From Phaeoceros laevis (Eukaryota > Anthocerotophyta > Anthocerotopsida > Notothyladales), in contig JBNGIQ010009260.1 of NCBI GenBank assembly GCA_049999765.1, forward strand, positions 172,033 to 214,423: 42,391 bases of DNA, read 5' to 3'. Position 1 is the stretch's first letter. The number at the start of each line of letters is the position of its first letter. This document shows positions 22,605-31,615 of this stretch, one piece after another. Under the pieces are notes generated by a model that was not told where the DNA came from, ran no database searches, and was given only the letters and a program-made list of their open reading frames with translations. The position numbers were made by a program, and so were the translations under genes.

Positions 22605-23327
22605 TCAGATGCTGATTCCAGGCCCTTCCCAGGGCGGAGGCCCGCCTGTGACAGGAACATCTCTTGAGACCGCCTCAAAGGTGCCAGCCGAGAGCTTCAT
22701 GTAGCCGCGGCCGCCGCAGAGCAGGAAACCGACACGGATGACTGCAGGCAGGGCAGGGGAGCCCTCTGCCGGGCAGGAATCACCATCGAGGGGCCAAGGC
22801 ACGTCCACCACAACCTGTTGATATCGGTAACTCCGTTTCCACGACACAATGCGTCGGCCGTACATGTTGTCGAATGCCAGCGTGAGGCCATCTCCCGACA
22901 CCACCCGCACAAATAGGGCTCCGAAGGCGCTGCCTGTCACTCCGTTCATGGCCACGTCTGCTTTCAGCCGGACGCGCTGGCCCAAGTAGTCTGCCGCGGG
23001 CAGCTCGTAGCTCAGCGCCGCGTACGAGTCCTCGTCCCGGGACGCGCCTCTCTTGGCCTCTATCCATGCCTCGCCCTTCCAGATCGAGCCCCAGGTGTAA
23101 TCCTGCACCCTGCTTCCGGAGAAGGACACCGGATGCTCGAACTGGAATGGTGACCAGTAGGGTGCAGCAAGCATGTGGGAGTGCGAATTCCCGGAGCCGC
23201 AGTGTCCAGATCCGTTCGCGCATGTGGGCAGCTTCAAATCCTCTGCTGCGCCGTTGGCAAGCAGGAGCAGGAGCAGAATCCACATTGGGAAATGCTTGCG
23301 CGCTAGCTGGAAAGGGAACGGCGCCAT
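22605..23327 (-). CDS. Secreted protein with bacterial-type beta-sandwich-like domain
   Basis: A single-exon 240-residue protein. The ATG at 23327 is preferred because the truncated paralogue at 26439 starts at the matching place; an in-frame ATG at 23345 would add six residues. Residues 1-28 look like a signal peptide (MWILLLLLLANGAAE), so secretion is expected. Residues about 100-228 read like a module I know from bacterial secreted or regulatory proteins: DYLGQRVRLKADV, LFVRVVSGDG, LAFDNM at 150-155, VVVDVP at 172-177, IRVGFLLCGGRG at 197-208 and FEAVSRDVPVTG at 217-228. That module has no function I can state; a carbohydrate- or ligand-binding fold is a guess. It is not a plant domain I recognise. 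Transfer from bacteria is possible, and no intron is present. Confidence 0.7.
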   Translation of the reverse strand: MAPFPFQLARKHFPMWILLLLLLANGAAEDLKLPTCANGSGHCGSGNSHSHMLAAPYWSPFQFEHPVSFSGSRVQDYTWGSIWKGEAWIEAKRGASRDEDSYAALSYELPAADYLGQRVRLKADVAMNGVTGSAFGALFVRVVSGDGLTLAFDNMYGRRIVSWKRSYRYQQVVVDVPWPLDGDSCPAEGSPALPAVIRVGFLLCGGRGYMKLSAGTFEAVSRDVPVTGGPPPWEGPGISI

Positions 23328-23792
23328 GGATGGAAGCGTTTGCATGCTTGATCGATGCACCAGTGCCTTTTAACGGTAGGGCGTTTGGAAGCCCCGCAGC
23401 TCAATGAACGGTTTCCTTCGGATCGATGTGGATTCGATTCCTTTGGGACCTGCAAAAGTCCTTCCTGAAGAAGAAATGCTGTTCAACTTTTCCTGGCAGC
23501 ACCTGCAGGATCACCTTCTCAGAAGTCCCGCTTGCTGAGGCTGTTGAACTGGACTGAAAACCTGCCGGTTACAGTTGGAAGTACCCAATTTTGCGTCCTG
23601 TACAGAACGTGTTAGAATGAAGTAGCCTCCATTTTGAACAATCTGTGCCTCTGCCCCTGGAATACATCTAGGTGTGTACAACAAGGTCGGATGCCACCTG
23701 GGGCAAACACTAGCAGTTTTGAACTACAAAAGCAAGGGCTTGAAACGAGAGTTCAGTTGCCCGCCCTTGACGCAGCAGATCTGTTGTGAAGT

Positions 23793-24940
23793 TTAATCTA
23801 CTGAGCACTCGGGATCCTCATGATCATCCGCAAGTGAGCCTCCAGCAGGTTCAGCTGCTAGGCGCCCCGGTTCAACGCACAGTTTGAACACTTTCTCTAC
23901 TTCCGTGCAGACTTCTGTCAACCACTTGTCAGCCTCCTCATCTTCAGCTGCTTTCAGTTTCTTTTGCTGGGCCCTCTTCTTCTTGGATGGTTTGCCCCCC
24001 TGTTTGCCGACGAGACCAGCCTTCTGCTCTGTTGCATTTGAGCCCCCTTCCAGCGTCTCCAGGGCTGGAGCCTCCGACCTCTGGGCCCCACCGACGCCAT
24101 GATCATCAACAGACCGCCTAGTGCCCCGAAGCACCACAATGTCCGCTGGATTATCCACTCGCACACCNNNNNNNNNNGCTGGATTATCCACTCGCACACC
24201 CACACTCCGATCCCCGTAGAGCTCGAAGTAGGGCTCCTTGATTGCAACTTCAAGTCCTTTGGGGTACAAGGCCTCAACTGCAGACATTTTAGCCGCCGGT
24301 GGCACCGCATGGCAAATTTCCACCTTCACCAGCCCCCCTGCCTCATCTTCCAGGAGGGTCTGAATAGCGCTGATCTTCCAGGGCCTTTCCAGCAGTCTCC
24401 CATACAGAACTCGCCCGACATGACGCTCCTTCACCTTGAGCTCACTACAGATAGACGCATGCAGCAATACTGGCGAGAGTTTAACAAGCAATCCTGTATC
24501 CTTGCAAGCCTAGCTACTTGTAAAGCGACAATTGCAAGGAGGTCCTCAAAATATTCAACAAGGAAAACAATGAGATCTCGCGTTCTGGACAACCTGATTA
24601 GAATACTTCGGAGGCTTGAGAGTGGAGCAGCGGATGCAGCAGGTGCTGCAGATGGGTGAGTGAGGGCATGCAGTACGGTGGCAAGCGAAAACACGTCGTC
24701 GCTCTCCCGCTCCCGGGCACTCTCCCAGCCTTGACGATGCTTTTGAATGAGAGCCCCTTTTGCGACAACATCTCCAGCATCAGCGCGGCCGCGACCTCGC
24801 TGTGCACCCAGAATCTCTCGCACGTTTTGCATAATTTGCTCCATCGTAGTTGCAGAAGAGGAAGAGGAAGGAGCAGGAAGAGCAGCTCCTGTTGGCACCA
24901 TAGCCGCCACCGCATTTGCGGACAGCCCCGACCCAGACAT
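23793..24940 (-). CDS. TPR/SET-type protein N-terminal-like (duplicate A)
   Basis: Two exons, 24940-24594 and 24444-23793, with a 149-bp GT-AG intron, give about 321 residues once the gap artefact at 24145-24200 is discounted. The N-terminus is low-complexity (PAPSSSSSATT), followed by a helical QIMQNVREILGAQRG region. Exon 2 reads HVGRVLYGRLLERPWKISAI, then QTLLEDEAGG, then AIKEPYFELYGDRSVGVRVD with NPADIVVL. This order resembles the region before the TPRs in plant and fungal TPR/SET proteins. Here the protein stops soon after, in a Lys-rich KKKRAQQKKLKAAEDEEA tail and an acidic end, so neither TPR nor SET is present. It may be a stand-alone version or a truncated copy; function unknown. The near-identical copy B shows both splice sites conserved. 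Confidence 0.6.
24145..24200. other. 10-N assembly gap flanked by the same 23 bp on both sides
   Basis: Ns occupy 24168-24177. GCTGGATTATCCACTCGCAC plus ACC is present on both sides. Duplicate B has this stretch only once, and removing one copy plus the Ns leaves exon 2 the same length (619 bp) as in copy B. The duplication is therefore almost certainly two overlapping contig ends that were not merged. The predicted extra 11 codons are an artefact. Confidence 0.9.
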
Positions 24941-25060
24941 GGAGCGTAAAATGAGGCTTGCAAGTACTGCGCTGTCGGCCCTTGATCAATACCAACGGCC
25001 TTCTCGTCTCCCGTACCGGTTCACTGCCGCCTTCCTTTACTATCAAGGCTGATCCAGCTC

Positions 25061-25834
25061 ATGAGCTGTCGTAATCAGCACGCTGAGCACTCCACCTCTA
25101 CATTACTTACTAGCTCTGTACCCTCATTGGCTGCGTCTCATGCACGTAGTGCCACATAATATGTAACGCTTTAGAAACTAGACCAAAGAACCTGAAGTTC
25201 ATGAAACCAGCGTGGTGCAAGTGGATTATTACATGAATTCGTATTGTGTCCCTAGTCTCCAAATCCTCAGCTATGTTTATTTTTCTGGGGTGTCCAAGCT
25301 GCCTATGATTTGATGAAATCCCGTCCTCGTCATCACTGCACTTGAGGTGCTTCTATTACAGCCTGTTGTATTACCGAAGGTGCGTGCCATGTATACCTTT
25401 GCCCTCATGTGCACTATCAAGAGCAGTTGCGCCCTAAAGGCTGCTTCAATTGGTGAGGCTCACCACCAAACGGTTACCATTCATTCATTCATTCATTCAT
25501 TCAAGGTGCTTCTACTTGCTTTAGTTGGATAAGGTCCTTCTGCCTCTGTCACAACCCCAGGCACACTTCTTGGAATGAAGGAACAGGGGACACAAAAAGC
25601 TTTTGAGAGATGCAAAACATGGACAGAAATGACTAGGCATCCAGAGTTTGCTACGGAGAAATGTGCGTGTCCTATGAGCAGAAACAATGCATACACCTGT
25701 AAAGCCAGGGCTTGCTACTTTGTCGCAATCTCCTTGGCTTGGGCTGCTGATGCTTATGCGAGCTCACAAGCTCCAAGCTTAAGCCAGAGCTTGCTACTTT
25801 GTCAACAGTCTCTTGATGTGTCTGACTAACTGGC
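25061..25834. other. Intergenic region, no gene seen
   Basis: This lies between the 5' end of duplicate gene A and the dispersed repeat at 25835. It holds a tetranucleotide microsatellite (25478-25504) and a short imperfect direct repeat, CTTGCTACTTTG at about 25710 and 25789, preceded by similar AGCCAGGG/AGCCAGAG. No protein motif was recognised on either strand. Confidence 0.5.
25478..25504. repeat. (ATTC)n microsatellite
   Basis: About six uninterrupted CATT/ATTC units follow GGTTAC. Similar but shorter runs (ATTCATTCATT) occur at 1716-1728 and in the 92-bp tandem repeat at 3.4-3.6 kb. Confidence 0.9.
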
Positions 25835-26135
25835 TGCAGGCATTTGGCATCATTGATGGCAAGCATTATTGACGTGGTGCTCTAATGGAGCAGATCAAAG
25901 ATGAGGCACTCGGAAGGGGGAAGGTCATACATGTATGCTGAAGCTGCTAGGAGCCAATTGCAAACCAGGCTTGCAAAGGAAGATGTCGTGTCAGTGACAA
26001 GTATTGGTTACTCCACTTGAAGACTGTTCTACTTGGCTGCACTACTGTGATGCAGTTGGGCTTGGAATCGCATCAGAGTTACAAGACATTCTGGTTCGGT
26101 ACATTGGTGTGCTGAAGCCTGGCTCTTTTCTTTTC
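25835..26135. repeat. Dispersed ~280-bp repeat, copy 1
   Basis: This matches 29900-30178 in the same orientation. Shared stretches include TTTGGCATCAT, TGGTGCTCTAATGGA, AGCAGATCAAAGATGAGG, GTCAGTGACAAGTATTGGT, and TCTGGT or TTCGGT followed by ACATTGGTGTGCTGA near the end. Both copies end just downstream (3') of a minus-strand signal-peptide gene: the truncated stub at 26305 here and the LRR gene at 30203 in copy 2. Confidence 0.75.
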
Positions 26136-26304
26136 AAAACGTTTCAGTTCTGAAAAATGAAGATTCAAAAAGGCCCGGGGTGAAACACCCATGATCCCAG
26201 GGTCAAAACCCTCGAGGCTGGGAAATGGTGTTGCCTTTGATGTGTGGCAAGCATGGCCACCATCATCTGAGAAGAGATCTCAAAGCGCTCCGACTTGGCA
26301 CACA

Positions 26305-26439
26305 TTATCTTACATCCAGATGACCCGTGGTGCGAATCTGCAAAAGCTCTGCTGCGCCGTTGGCAATTGCAAGCAGAAGCAGGAGCAGAATCCACATTGA
26401 GAAATGCTTGCGGGAGAGCTGCAAACGGAAGGAGGACAT
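26305..26439 (-). pseudogene. Truncated copy of the secreted-protein gene
   Basis: A 44-codon frame opening at the ATG at 26439. Residues 1-31 are a signal peptide closely related to the complete gene at 22605-23327 (FSMWILLLLLLAIANGAAE against FPMWILLLLLLANGAAE). After AAELLQIRTTGHLDVR it stops at TAA, and no trace of the conserved domain remains. The flanking DNA aligns with copy A, so this is the broken duplicate. It might still be transcribed and make a tiny secreted peptide, but that is speculative. Confidence 0.8.
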
Positions 26440-28130
26440 GGATGGAGGATAGTTCGGGTGCTTGGTCAATGCACTAACTAGGAGTGCCTGCAGACACTAA
26501 CTAGGGCGTTTGGATTCTGGAAGCCCTGCAGCTCAAGGGCGTACGCAATGAGTCTCCAGACCGGTTTCCTTCGGAGACGTGGATTCTAGCACTTTGGGGT
26601 CTGCGAAAGTGCTTCTGAAGAAATGTTGAACTTTCCCTGGGAGGAAGTGCAGGAACAGCTTTCTAGAAGTCCCCCTTGCTGAGATTGTTGATGGGACTGA
26701 GGAACTGCACAATTACACTTGTAAGTACCCATTTTCCGTCCTGAACAGAACCTGTTGGAATCAAGCAGCCTCTATTTGAACAATATGTGCCTCTGTCCCC
26801 GGAATACTTCTCAGAGCACCAAATACACAGAGCCTCAAACAAGGTGAGCCTCAAAAAGGTTAGGAAGCGTCTATCTACAGGGTTTGGCTTGTCATGATCA
26901 GATTGATCAACAAGATTGTTGTTGCAAATGAAACAGCTGAGAACTGCTCTCCTCGTTTTCTAGAAATGTACAACAAGTGTGGATCCCAGGGCAGACACAG
27001 ATGGTTCCAACAGAAGCAAGAGCTTCAAAGAAGAGTTCAGTTGCCTACCCTTGACTCAGACCTCTGAAGTCTAATCTACTGAGCACGAGGAATCATTACC
27101 ATCATCATGAGCAAGTGAGCCTCCAGCAGGTTCAGCTGCCAGGTGGCCCGGTTCAACCCACGCTTTCTCTAAGCCCGAGCAGACATCGGTCAGCCACTTC
27201 TCAGCCTGCTCATCTTCAGCTGCTTGCAGTTTCTTTTGCTGGGCCCTCTTCTTCTTGGTTGGTTTGCCCCCCTGCTTGTCAACGGGAACAGCATCCTTCT
27301 CTCTCGCATTTGAGCCCCCTGCCAGCGACTCCCGGGCTTGAGCCTTCGAGCCCTGCTCCCCACCGACGCTATGGTCATGAGCAGTCCGCCTAGGACCGGT
27401 GCCCCGAAGCACCACAATGTCCGCTGGATTATCCACTCGCACACCCACACTCCGATCCCCGTAGAGCTCAAAGAAGGGCTCTTTGATTGCTACTTTGAGC
27501 CCTTTGGGGTACAAGGCCTCGAGTGCGGACATTTTAGCCGACGGAGGCACAGCATGGTAGATGTCCACCTTCACCAGCCCGCCTGCCTCATCTTCCAGGA
27601 GGGTCTGAATAGCGCTGATCTTCCAGGGCCTTTCCAGCAATGTCCCATACAGAACTCGCCCGACATGGCACTCCTGCGCCCTCAGCTCACTACACAATAT
27701 AGGGCTTCATGAGTGGGCACCAGCAGAAGCAATACGATCTCCATAAGGGAAACAATGACAGCGTTCTGGACAAACCTGATTAGGATCCTTCGAAGGCTCA
27801 AGAGTGGAGCAGCAGATGCAGCGGATGCGACAGATGGGTGGCTGCGAGCGTGCAGTTCTAGGGCAAGTGCAAAGATCTCGTTGCTGTCCCGCTCCCGGGC
27901 ACCCTCCCAGCATTCTCGATGCTGTTGAATGAGAGCATCTTTTGCGACAGCATCCGCGGCATCAGCGCGGCCGCGACCAAGCTCTGCAGCCCGAATTTCT
28001 CGAACGCCTTGCATAATTTGCTGCCTCACGCTTGTGGACGAGGAAGAAGAAAAGAACCAAGAAGAGGAGCTCAGGTTGGCACCAGCACTGCATTTGCAAA
28101 CCCCATCATCAGAAGTGGGGTTTAGAGTGA
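26340..28130. repeat. Segmental duplication, copy B
   Basis: This aligns with 23210-24965 in the same orientation. The secreted-protein gene is cut off about 45 bp after its signal-peptide codons, where unrelated sequence begins. The TPR/SET-like gene is retained, with a shorter intron (86 against 149 bp) and changes around its start. The distance between the copies is about 3.1 kb. Confidence 0.85.
27071..28014 (-). CDS. TPR/SET-type protein N-terminal-like (duplicate B)
   Basis: Exons 28014-27776 and 27689-27071 give 285 residues with the same split codon (AG|T) as copy A. Exon 2 is exactly the length of copy A's corrected exon 2, with matching blocks HVGRVLYGTLLERPWKISAI, AIKEPFFELYGDRSVGVRVD and KKKRAQQKKLQAAEDEQAEK. 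The copy-A start ATG is missing here: the aligned bases read ACT, and a nearby out-of-frame ATG would give a 12-codon peptide. The next in-frame ATG is at MQGVREI (28014), which drops the Ser-rich N-terminus. The coding frame is otherwise open and conserved, which suggests past or present selection. It may use the internal start or be a young pseudogene. Function unknown. Confidence 0.5.
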
Positions 28131-28429
28131 GACTTCGAAGTACTGTCGTAACTGTACTGCGCTGCCCCTGCCTTTACGGCTCCCTTGAAGTTACCGGTTC
28201 TCGGCCCTATCACTTCGCACCCCTCAGTAATTCACAGTAATCAAGGAAAATTAGCTTTGGGCGCCGTATTAGCCGGAGGGTTTTGGCGAGATGCGCTGGA
28301 GGGCGGTAAACTGCGGTTTAGACAGGCAAGATGGATCCTGTGGCGTCGTTCACGGAGGATGGTCAGGAGGAGATGGAGTGAAAACGGGCTCGATGATGGA
28401 GCGGATTTCATCCCGACGGAAGATGGAGA

Positions 28430-29750
28430 ATGCCCGGAGCCCCTCTATCTCCTGAGCAAAAACGGGTGCTGGAGGCAATAGAAGCAGGGAAGAATGTCTT
28501 CATGACAGGATGCGCAGGCATTGGGAAGAGCTTTGTGCTGGAGCGCATAAGGCGGCTGTTGTCCGAAAGGTATGGCCCCGAGAACGTCTACGTCACGGCG
28601 TACACGGGAATTGCAGCTCTTCATCTTGAAGGAACAACCCTCCACTAGTTGTGGAGAACAAGACCAAAGAGCAGGTGGCAGCCACCTTTTTTGGAAGGGA
28701 AGACAAGGAGGCCATACGCCGGTGGACAGATGCACGCGCTTTGATTATTGATGAAATCAGCATTGCTGATGGCCACTTCTTCGATCAGCTTAAGCATTTG
28801 AGCAGGGCAGTGAGGAGGAGTGAGCCGTTTGGAGGGCTGCAGCTCATCGTGTCGGGGGATTTTCTCCAGTTGCCTCCGGTGAACAAAGCGGGCAATAAAA
28901 CCTACGCCTTCCACGCTAAGATGTGGAGTTCTTGCTTTCAAGTGCAGATTCAGCTCACGCAGGTCTGCCGGCAGCAGGGCGACCAGGAGCTCATCAATTT
29001 GCTGTCTGAACTCCGTCTAGGTCAGTGCTCCGAACGGACTCTTGATGTACTGGAGCGTAGCCAGGAGATGTCAGAGGAGGGCAGCGATGGTCCCTTGAGG
29101 GTGGAGCCTACAATCGTTTATCCTCACAATTCAACTGTGGATGCTATGAACATGAAAAAATTGCTGGAACTCCCGATGGTGAAAAACACCTTCCATGCTC
29201 ATGACAAGGAGCGCTCAGGCCTTACCCCGTCGGAGAAGGCGATACTGAAAAAGAATCTCAAGGAGCTGCAGGACAACGACAAAGTCATCTTCTTTCGTGG
29301 GGCTCAGGTCACCTTGTTGAAGAACCTCAGGTGCGAGGGAATGAGAGGTGGTGGAATTGTGAACGGGGCCAGAGGTGTGGTTGTAGAATTTTGTACAAGG
29401 ATGACCCTGCGGCTTGGGGAGAGTTTAATGCCAGCTTCAACACCCAAAAGATCTGTCCTGGAGGTGCATGTCCTGTGGTGGAGTTTATCTGTAACCCCGG
29501 TGTCTATGGAATTGTGGGGCCAGTGGAACGGACTTTCCAGCATCAAGACAAGGAGCTGGGAAGCAGGTGCCAGGTCCCGTTGCGGCTGGCCTGGGTGATC
29601 ACTGTGCACAAATGCCAGGGGATGACTCTGGGCAGTATGGAAACAGAGCTTTCAGGGGCATTTGGATATGGCATGGCATATGTGGCACTCTCTCGAGTAA
29701 AGAGCTTGGATTGTCTCTACTTCCGAAAGTTCAATCGTGCTCAGATGTAG
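28430..29750 (+). pseudogene. PIF1-like DNA helicase, disrupted
   Basis: Three frames in order make one PIF1-type helicase. Frame 1 (28430-28648) has LSPEQKRVLEAIEAGKNVF, Walker A GCAGIGKS and TAYTGIAALHLEGTTLH, then a TAG. Frame 2 (from 28651) has Walker B LIIDEIS, GLQLIVSGDFLQLPPV, LTQVCRQQGDQEL and [15 protein letters not shown]. Frame 3 (to 29750) has [16 protein letters not shown] and [18 protein letters not shown]. The TTLH motif is normally followed directly by a Ser and a small Gly-containing loop; here a few bases appear lost at about 28646. A one-base change at about 29395 shifts the frame again. No intron borders fit either break. PIF1 helicases unwind DNA 5' to 3' in replication and telomere maintenance; in plant genomes they can also come from Helitrons, but no Rep part is seen. 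Confidence 0.85.
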
Positions 29751-29862
29751 AGCAAGGTTAAGGCATGTCCCAAGGTCCTTGATTTCTACGCCTCGTTCTC
29801 AAACGGCAATCTGCAGTGAAGTAGGAATTGCTCGGGTAAGGAGCGTCAGATCAAGAACCTTA

Positions 29863-29900
29863 AACCATCCAAGAAGAAGAGGTTCCAGCAAAAGAAAAGT
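29863..29900 (+). repeat. Short fragment of the TPR/SET-like coding sequence, opposite orientation
   Basis: About 36 bp read KPSKKKRFQQKKS on the plus strand, matching the KPSKKKRAQQKK tail of duplicates A and B, which lie on the minus strand. It runs straight into the dispersed repeat at 29900-30178. It could be a third, mostly lost, inverted copy, or microhomology at a rearrangement junction. Confidence 0.45.
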
Positions 29901-30178
29901 GCTCTACAAGCGTTTGGCATCATCTCAAACTGCTGGCAAGCCTTTATTAACATGGTGCTCTAATGGAAGAGCAGATCAAAGATGAGGTCCTTGGACAGGG
30001 GAAAGCAATACAAGCTGCTAAGAGCAGAACCAGGAAGAGGCCAGATGGCATGTCAGTGACAAGTATTGGTCACTACACTTGAAGCATTTTCTACTCCCGA
30101 GGCTGCACCGCGGTCACATTTGAGCTTCGAATCGCGTCAGGGTTACAAATTCTGGTCTGGTACATTGGTGTGCTGACC
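29900..30178. repeat. Dispersed ~280-bp repeat, copy 2
   Basis: Same orientation as 25835-26135, with several small indels. It ends within 25 bp of the LRR gene's stop codon, so it forms that gene's 3' flank. No coding capacity is evident. Confidence 0.75.
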
Positions 30179-30202
30179 CGTAGTCTTGGGCCCTCAAAGC
30201 CC

Positions 30203-31348
30203 TCACTGGGTAAAATTATTGCCCTCCAGGTTGAGAGTGACGAGCTTCGTCAATTTGCTGAGGTCGGGGACGCGGCCTGTAAGCTGGTTGTGATCAAGCT
30301 CAAGGTCCACCAGGTTGATGAGGTTGCCGTAGGAAGCTGGAATGACCCCTGTGATTTTGGCGGCTCGAATCGCCAGCACTTGGAGCTTGGTCAGGTTGCC
30401 AATTTGTGTGGGAAGGGCTCCCGAAAGGTCGCTGAACTGGCCAGTGGTTGAGCCAGTTGTGTTCAATCCTCCTAGCCGGAGCTCGTTAAGGTTAGACAGA
30501 CTGCCGTAAGACGGAGGAATGGCGCCAGTGAATTTGTTACCATCCAAGTCCAGCGCGGTCAGGCTTGGTTTTTTTTTGTCAGGCAGCGGGCCAGTGAAAT
30601 CATTCCCCGTCAGTCTCAGCTCCTTGAGCTTCTTGAGCGTGAGAAGAGACTGGGGCAAGGGGCCCGAAATATGACCGTACCGCACATAGAGGTACTCCAG
30701 CTGTTGCAGGTTGCCGATGCAGCTGGGGAGGGAGCCAGCGATCAAGCCGAAGAAGACGGGGAACCCTAGGGTCAAGTCAAGAGTCTTGAGATTTACCAGA
30801 CCGCAGAGGGAGTCGGGCAAGGTGCCATTGATGGCCCCGTTGCCGGCCAGGCTGAGGTACTGAAGAGACGTGATTTTGCCGATGTCCGCCGGGATAGGTT
30901 TCTGGAAGAAGCCGAACTCGAGCCGCAAATACTGGAGCTTCTTGAGCGCACTGAGGCCGCTGGGAGGAGCGTCATTGATGGTGTCGAAGTTGCTCAGGTA
31001 GAGGACCTGCAGTTCCGTGAGCTTGGAGAGAGTCTTGCCGATGAGGTTTGGGTGGTTCAACTTCTGCTGCAGGTTAGGGCAGCCCCCGTCGCAGTCGGGT
31101 CCGATGGGCGGCACCACGATGGTAAGGTTCACCACACGGCCCGCGGAATTGCAGGTGACGCCGAAGAATTTGCAGCAGTCTCCTCCATCAACCCAGGAGC
31201 TCAGCAAGCCCGTGTTGTCCCGCTCCGTGCCGCTTTTGAAGGCCAGCAGTGCTGCTCGGTCACTGTCGGTGCAGGAATAGGCTACAGAGGCCTGCAAAAG
31301 CAACAAACACAGGGCCAGTGGCACTATCTGCTTCATGCTGTGCGCCAT
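30203..31348 (-). CDS. Secreted leucine-rich repeat protein (PGIP/DRT100-like)
   Basis: An intronless 381-residue protein starting at MAHSMKQ; the frame is open to an ATG at 31423, but that would put 25 basic residues before the signal peptide. The hydrophobic segment IVPLALCLLLLQASVAYS is a signal peptide. An LRR N-terminal cap follows (DRAALLAFKSG, then WVDGGDCCKFFGVTC with paired Cys). About ten plant-type extracellular LRRs follow (LxxLxxLxLxxNxFTGxIP pattern), for example LDLDGNKFTGAIPPSYGSL and LELDHNQLTGRVPDLSKL. No transmembrane or kinase part is present and no C-terminal cap is seen: it stops at GNNFTQ. It resembles polygalacturonase-inhibitor and DRT100-type apoplastic LRR proteins; the ligand is unknown. 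Confidence 0.85.
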   Translation of the reverse strand: MAHSMKQIVPLALCLLLLQASVAYSCTDSDRAALLAFKSGTERDNTGLLSSWVDGGDCCKFFGVTCNSAGRVVNLTIVVPPIGPDCDGGCPNLQQKLNHPNLIGKTLSKLTELQVLYLSNFDTINDAPPSGLSALKKLQYLRLEFGFFQKPIPADIGKITSLQYLSLAGNGAINGTLPDSLCGLVNLKTLDLTLGFPVFFGLIAGSLPSCIGNLQQLEYLYVRYGHISGPLPQSLLTLKKLKELRLTGNDFTGPLPDKKKPSLTALDLDGNKFTGAIPPSYGSLSNLNELRLGGLNTTGSTTGQFSDLSGALPTQIGNLTKLQVLAIRAAKITGVIPASYGNLINLVDLELDHNQLTGRVPDLSKLTKLVTLNLEGNNFTQ

Positions 31349-31465
31349 TCTCCTGCGACTGGCTTTTTCCTGCCTCCAAAGAGTCTTGAAAACGGTGCGT
31401 GTTGTTCTACCTCCGCCATTCATCTTCTTAAGTAGCAGCAGCAGGTCCGGGTTGCATCTGGGCTA

Positions 31466-31615
31466 GCTTCAGGGTGCATCTGAGGAAACAGCATGGGCTG
31501 CTTGTCACGTATCATTGTGCATATCTGCTTGCAACCAGCTGTAGATGCTTGAGGGTGCATCCCAGGAAACCACAGGGTCGCCTGTGACATAACGTTGTGT
31601 CTATCTGTCTGCAAA
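31466..31615. repeat. Imperfect 81-bp tandem duplication
   Basis: GCTTCAGGGTGCATCTGAGG at 31466 recurs as GCTTGAGGGTGCATCCCAGG at 31547, and similarity continues through the TCTGC.TGCAA region. It lies in the 5' flank of the LRR gene. On the minus strand it would encode a twice-repeated FPxMHPxAS motif, but that frame has no other support. Confidence 0.6.

Larger units (their letters stand above)
23210..24965. repeat. Segmental duplication, copy A
   Basis: This runs from the signal-peptide part of the secreted-protein gene through its 5' flank and the whole TPR/SET-like gene. It is matched, with indels, at 26340-28130. Shared landmarks include CTGCGCCGTTGGCAA, GGTTTCCTTCGGA, AGAAGTCCC.CTTGCTGAG, the whole second exon, and the intron ends of the TPR/SET-like gene. 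Copy A is the more complete one for both genes. Confidence 0.85.

Noticed and set aside
28430-29750. PIF1 helicase as evidence of a Helitron
   Set aside because: No Rep/HUH motif, no 5' TC or 3' CTRR with hairpin was seen around the gene.
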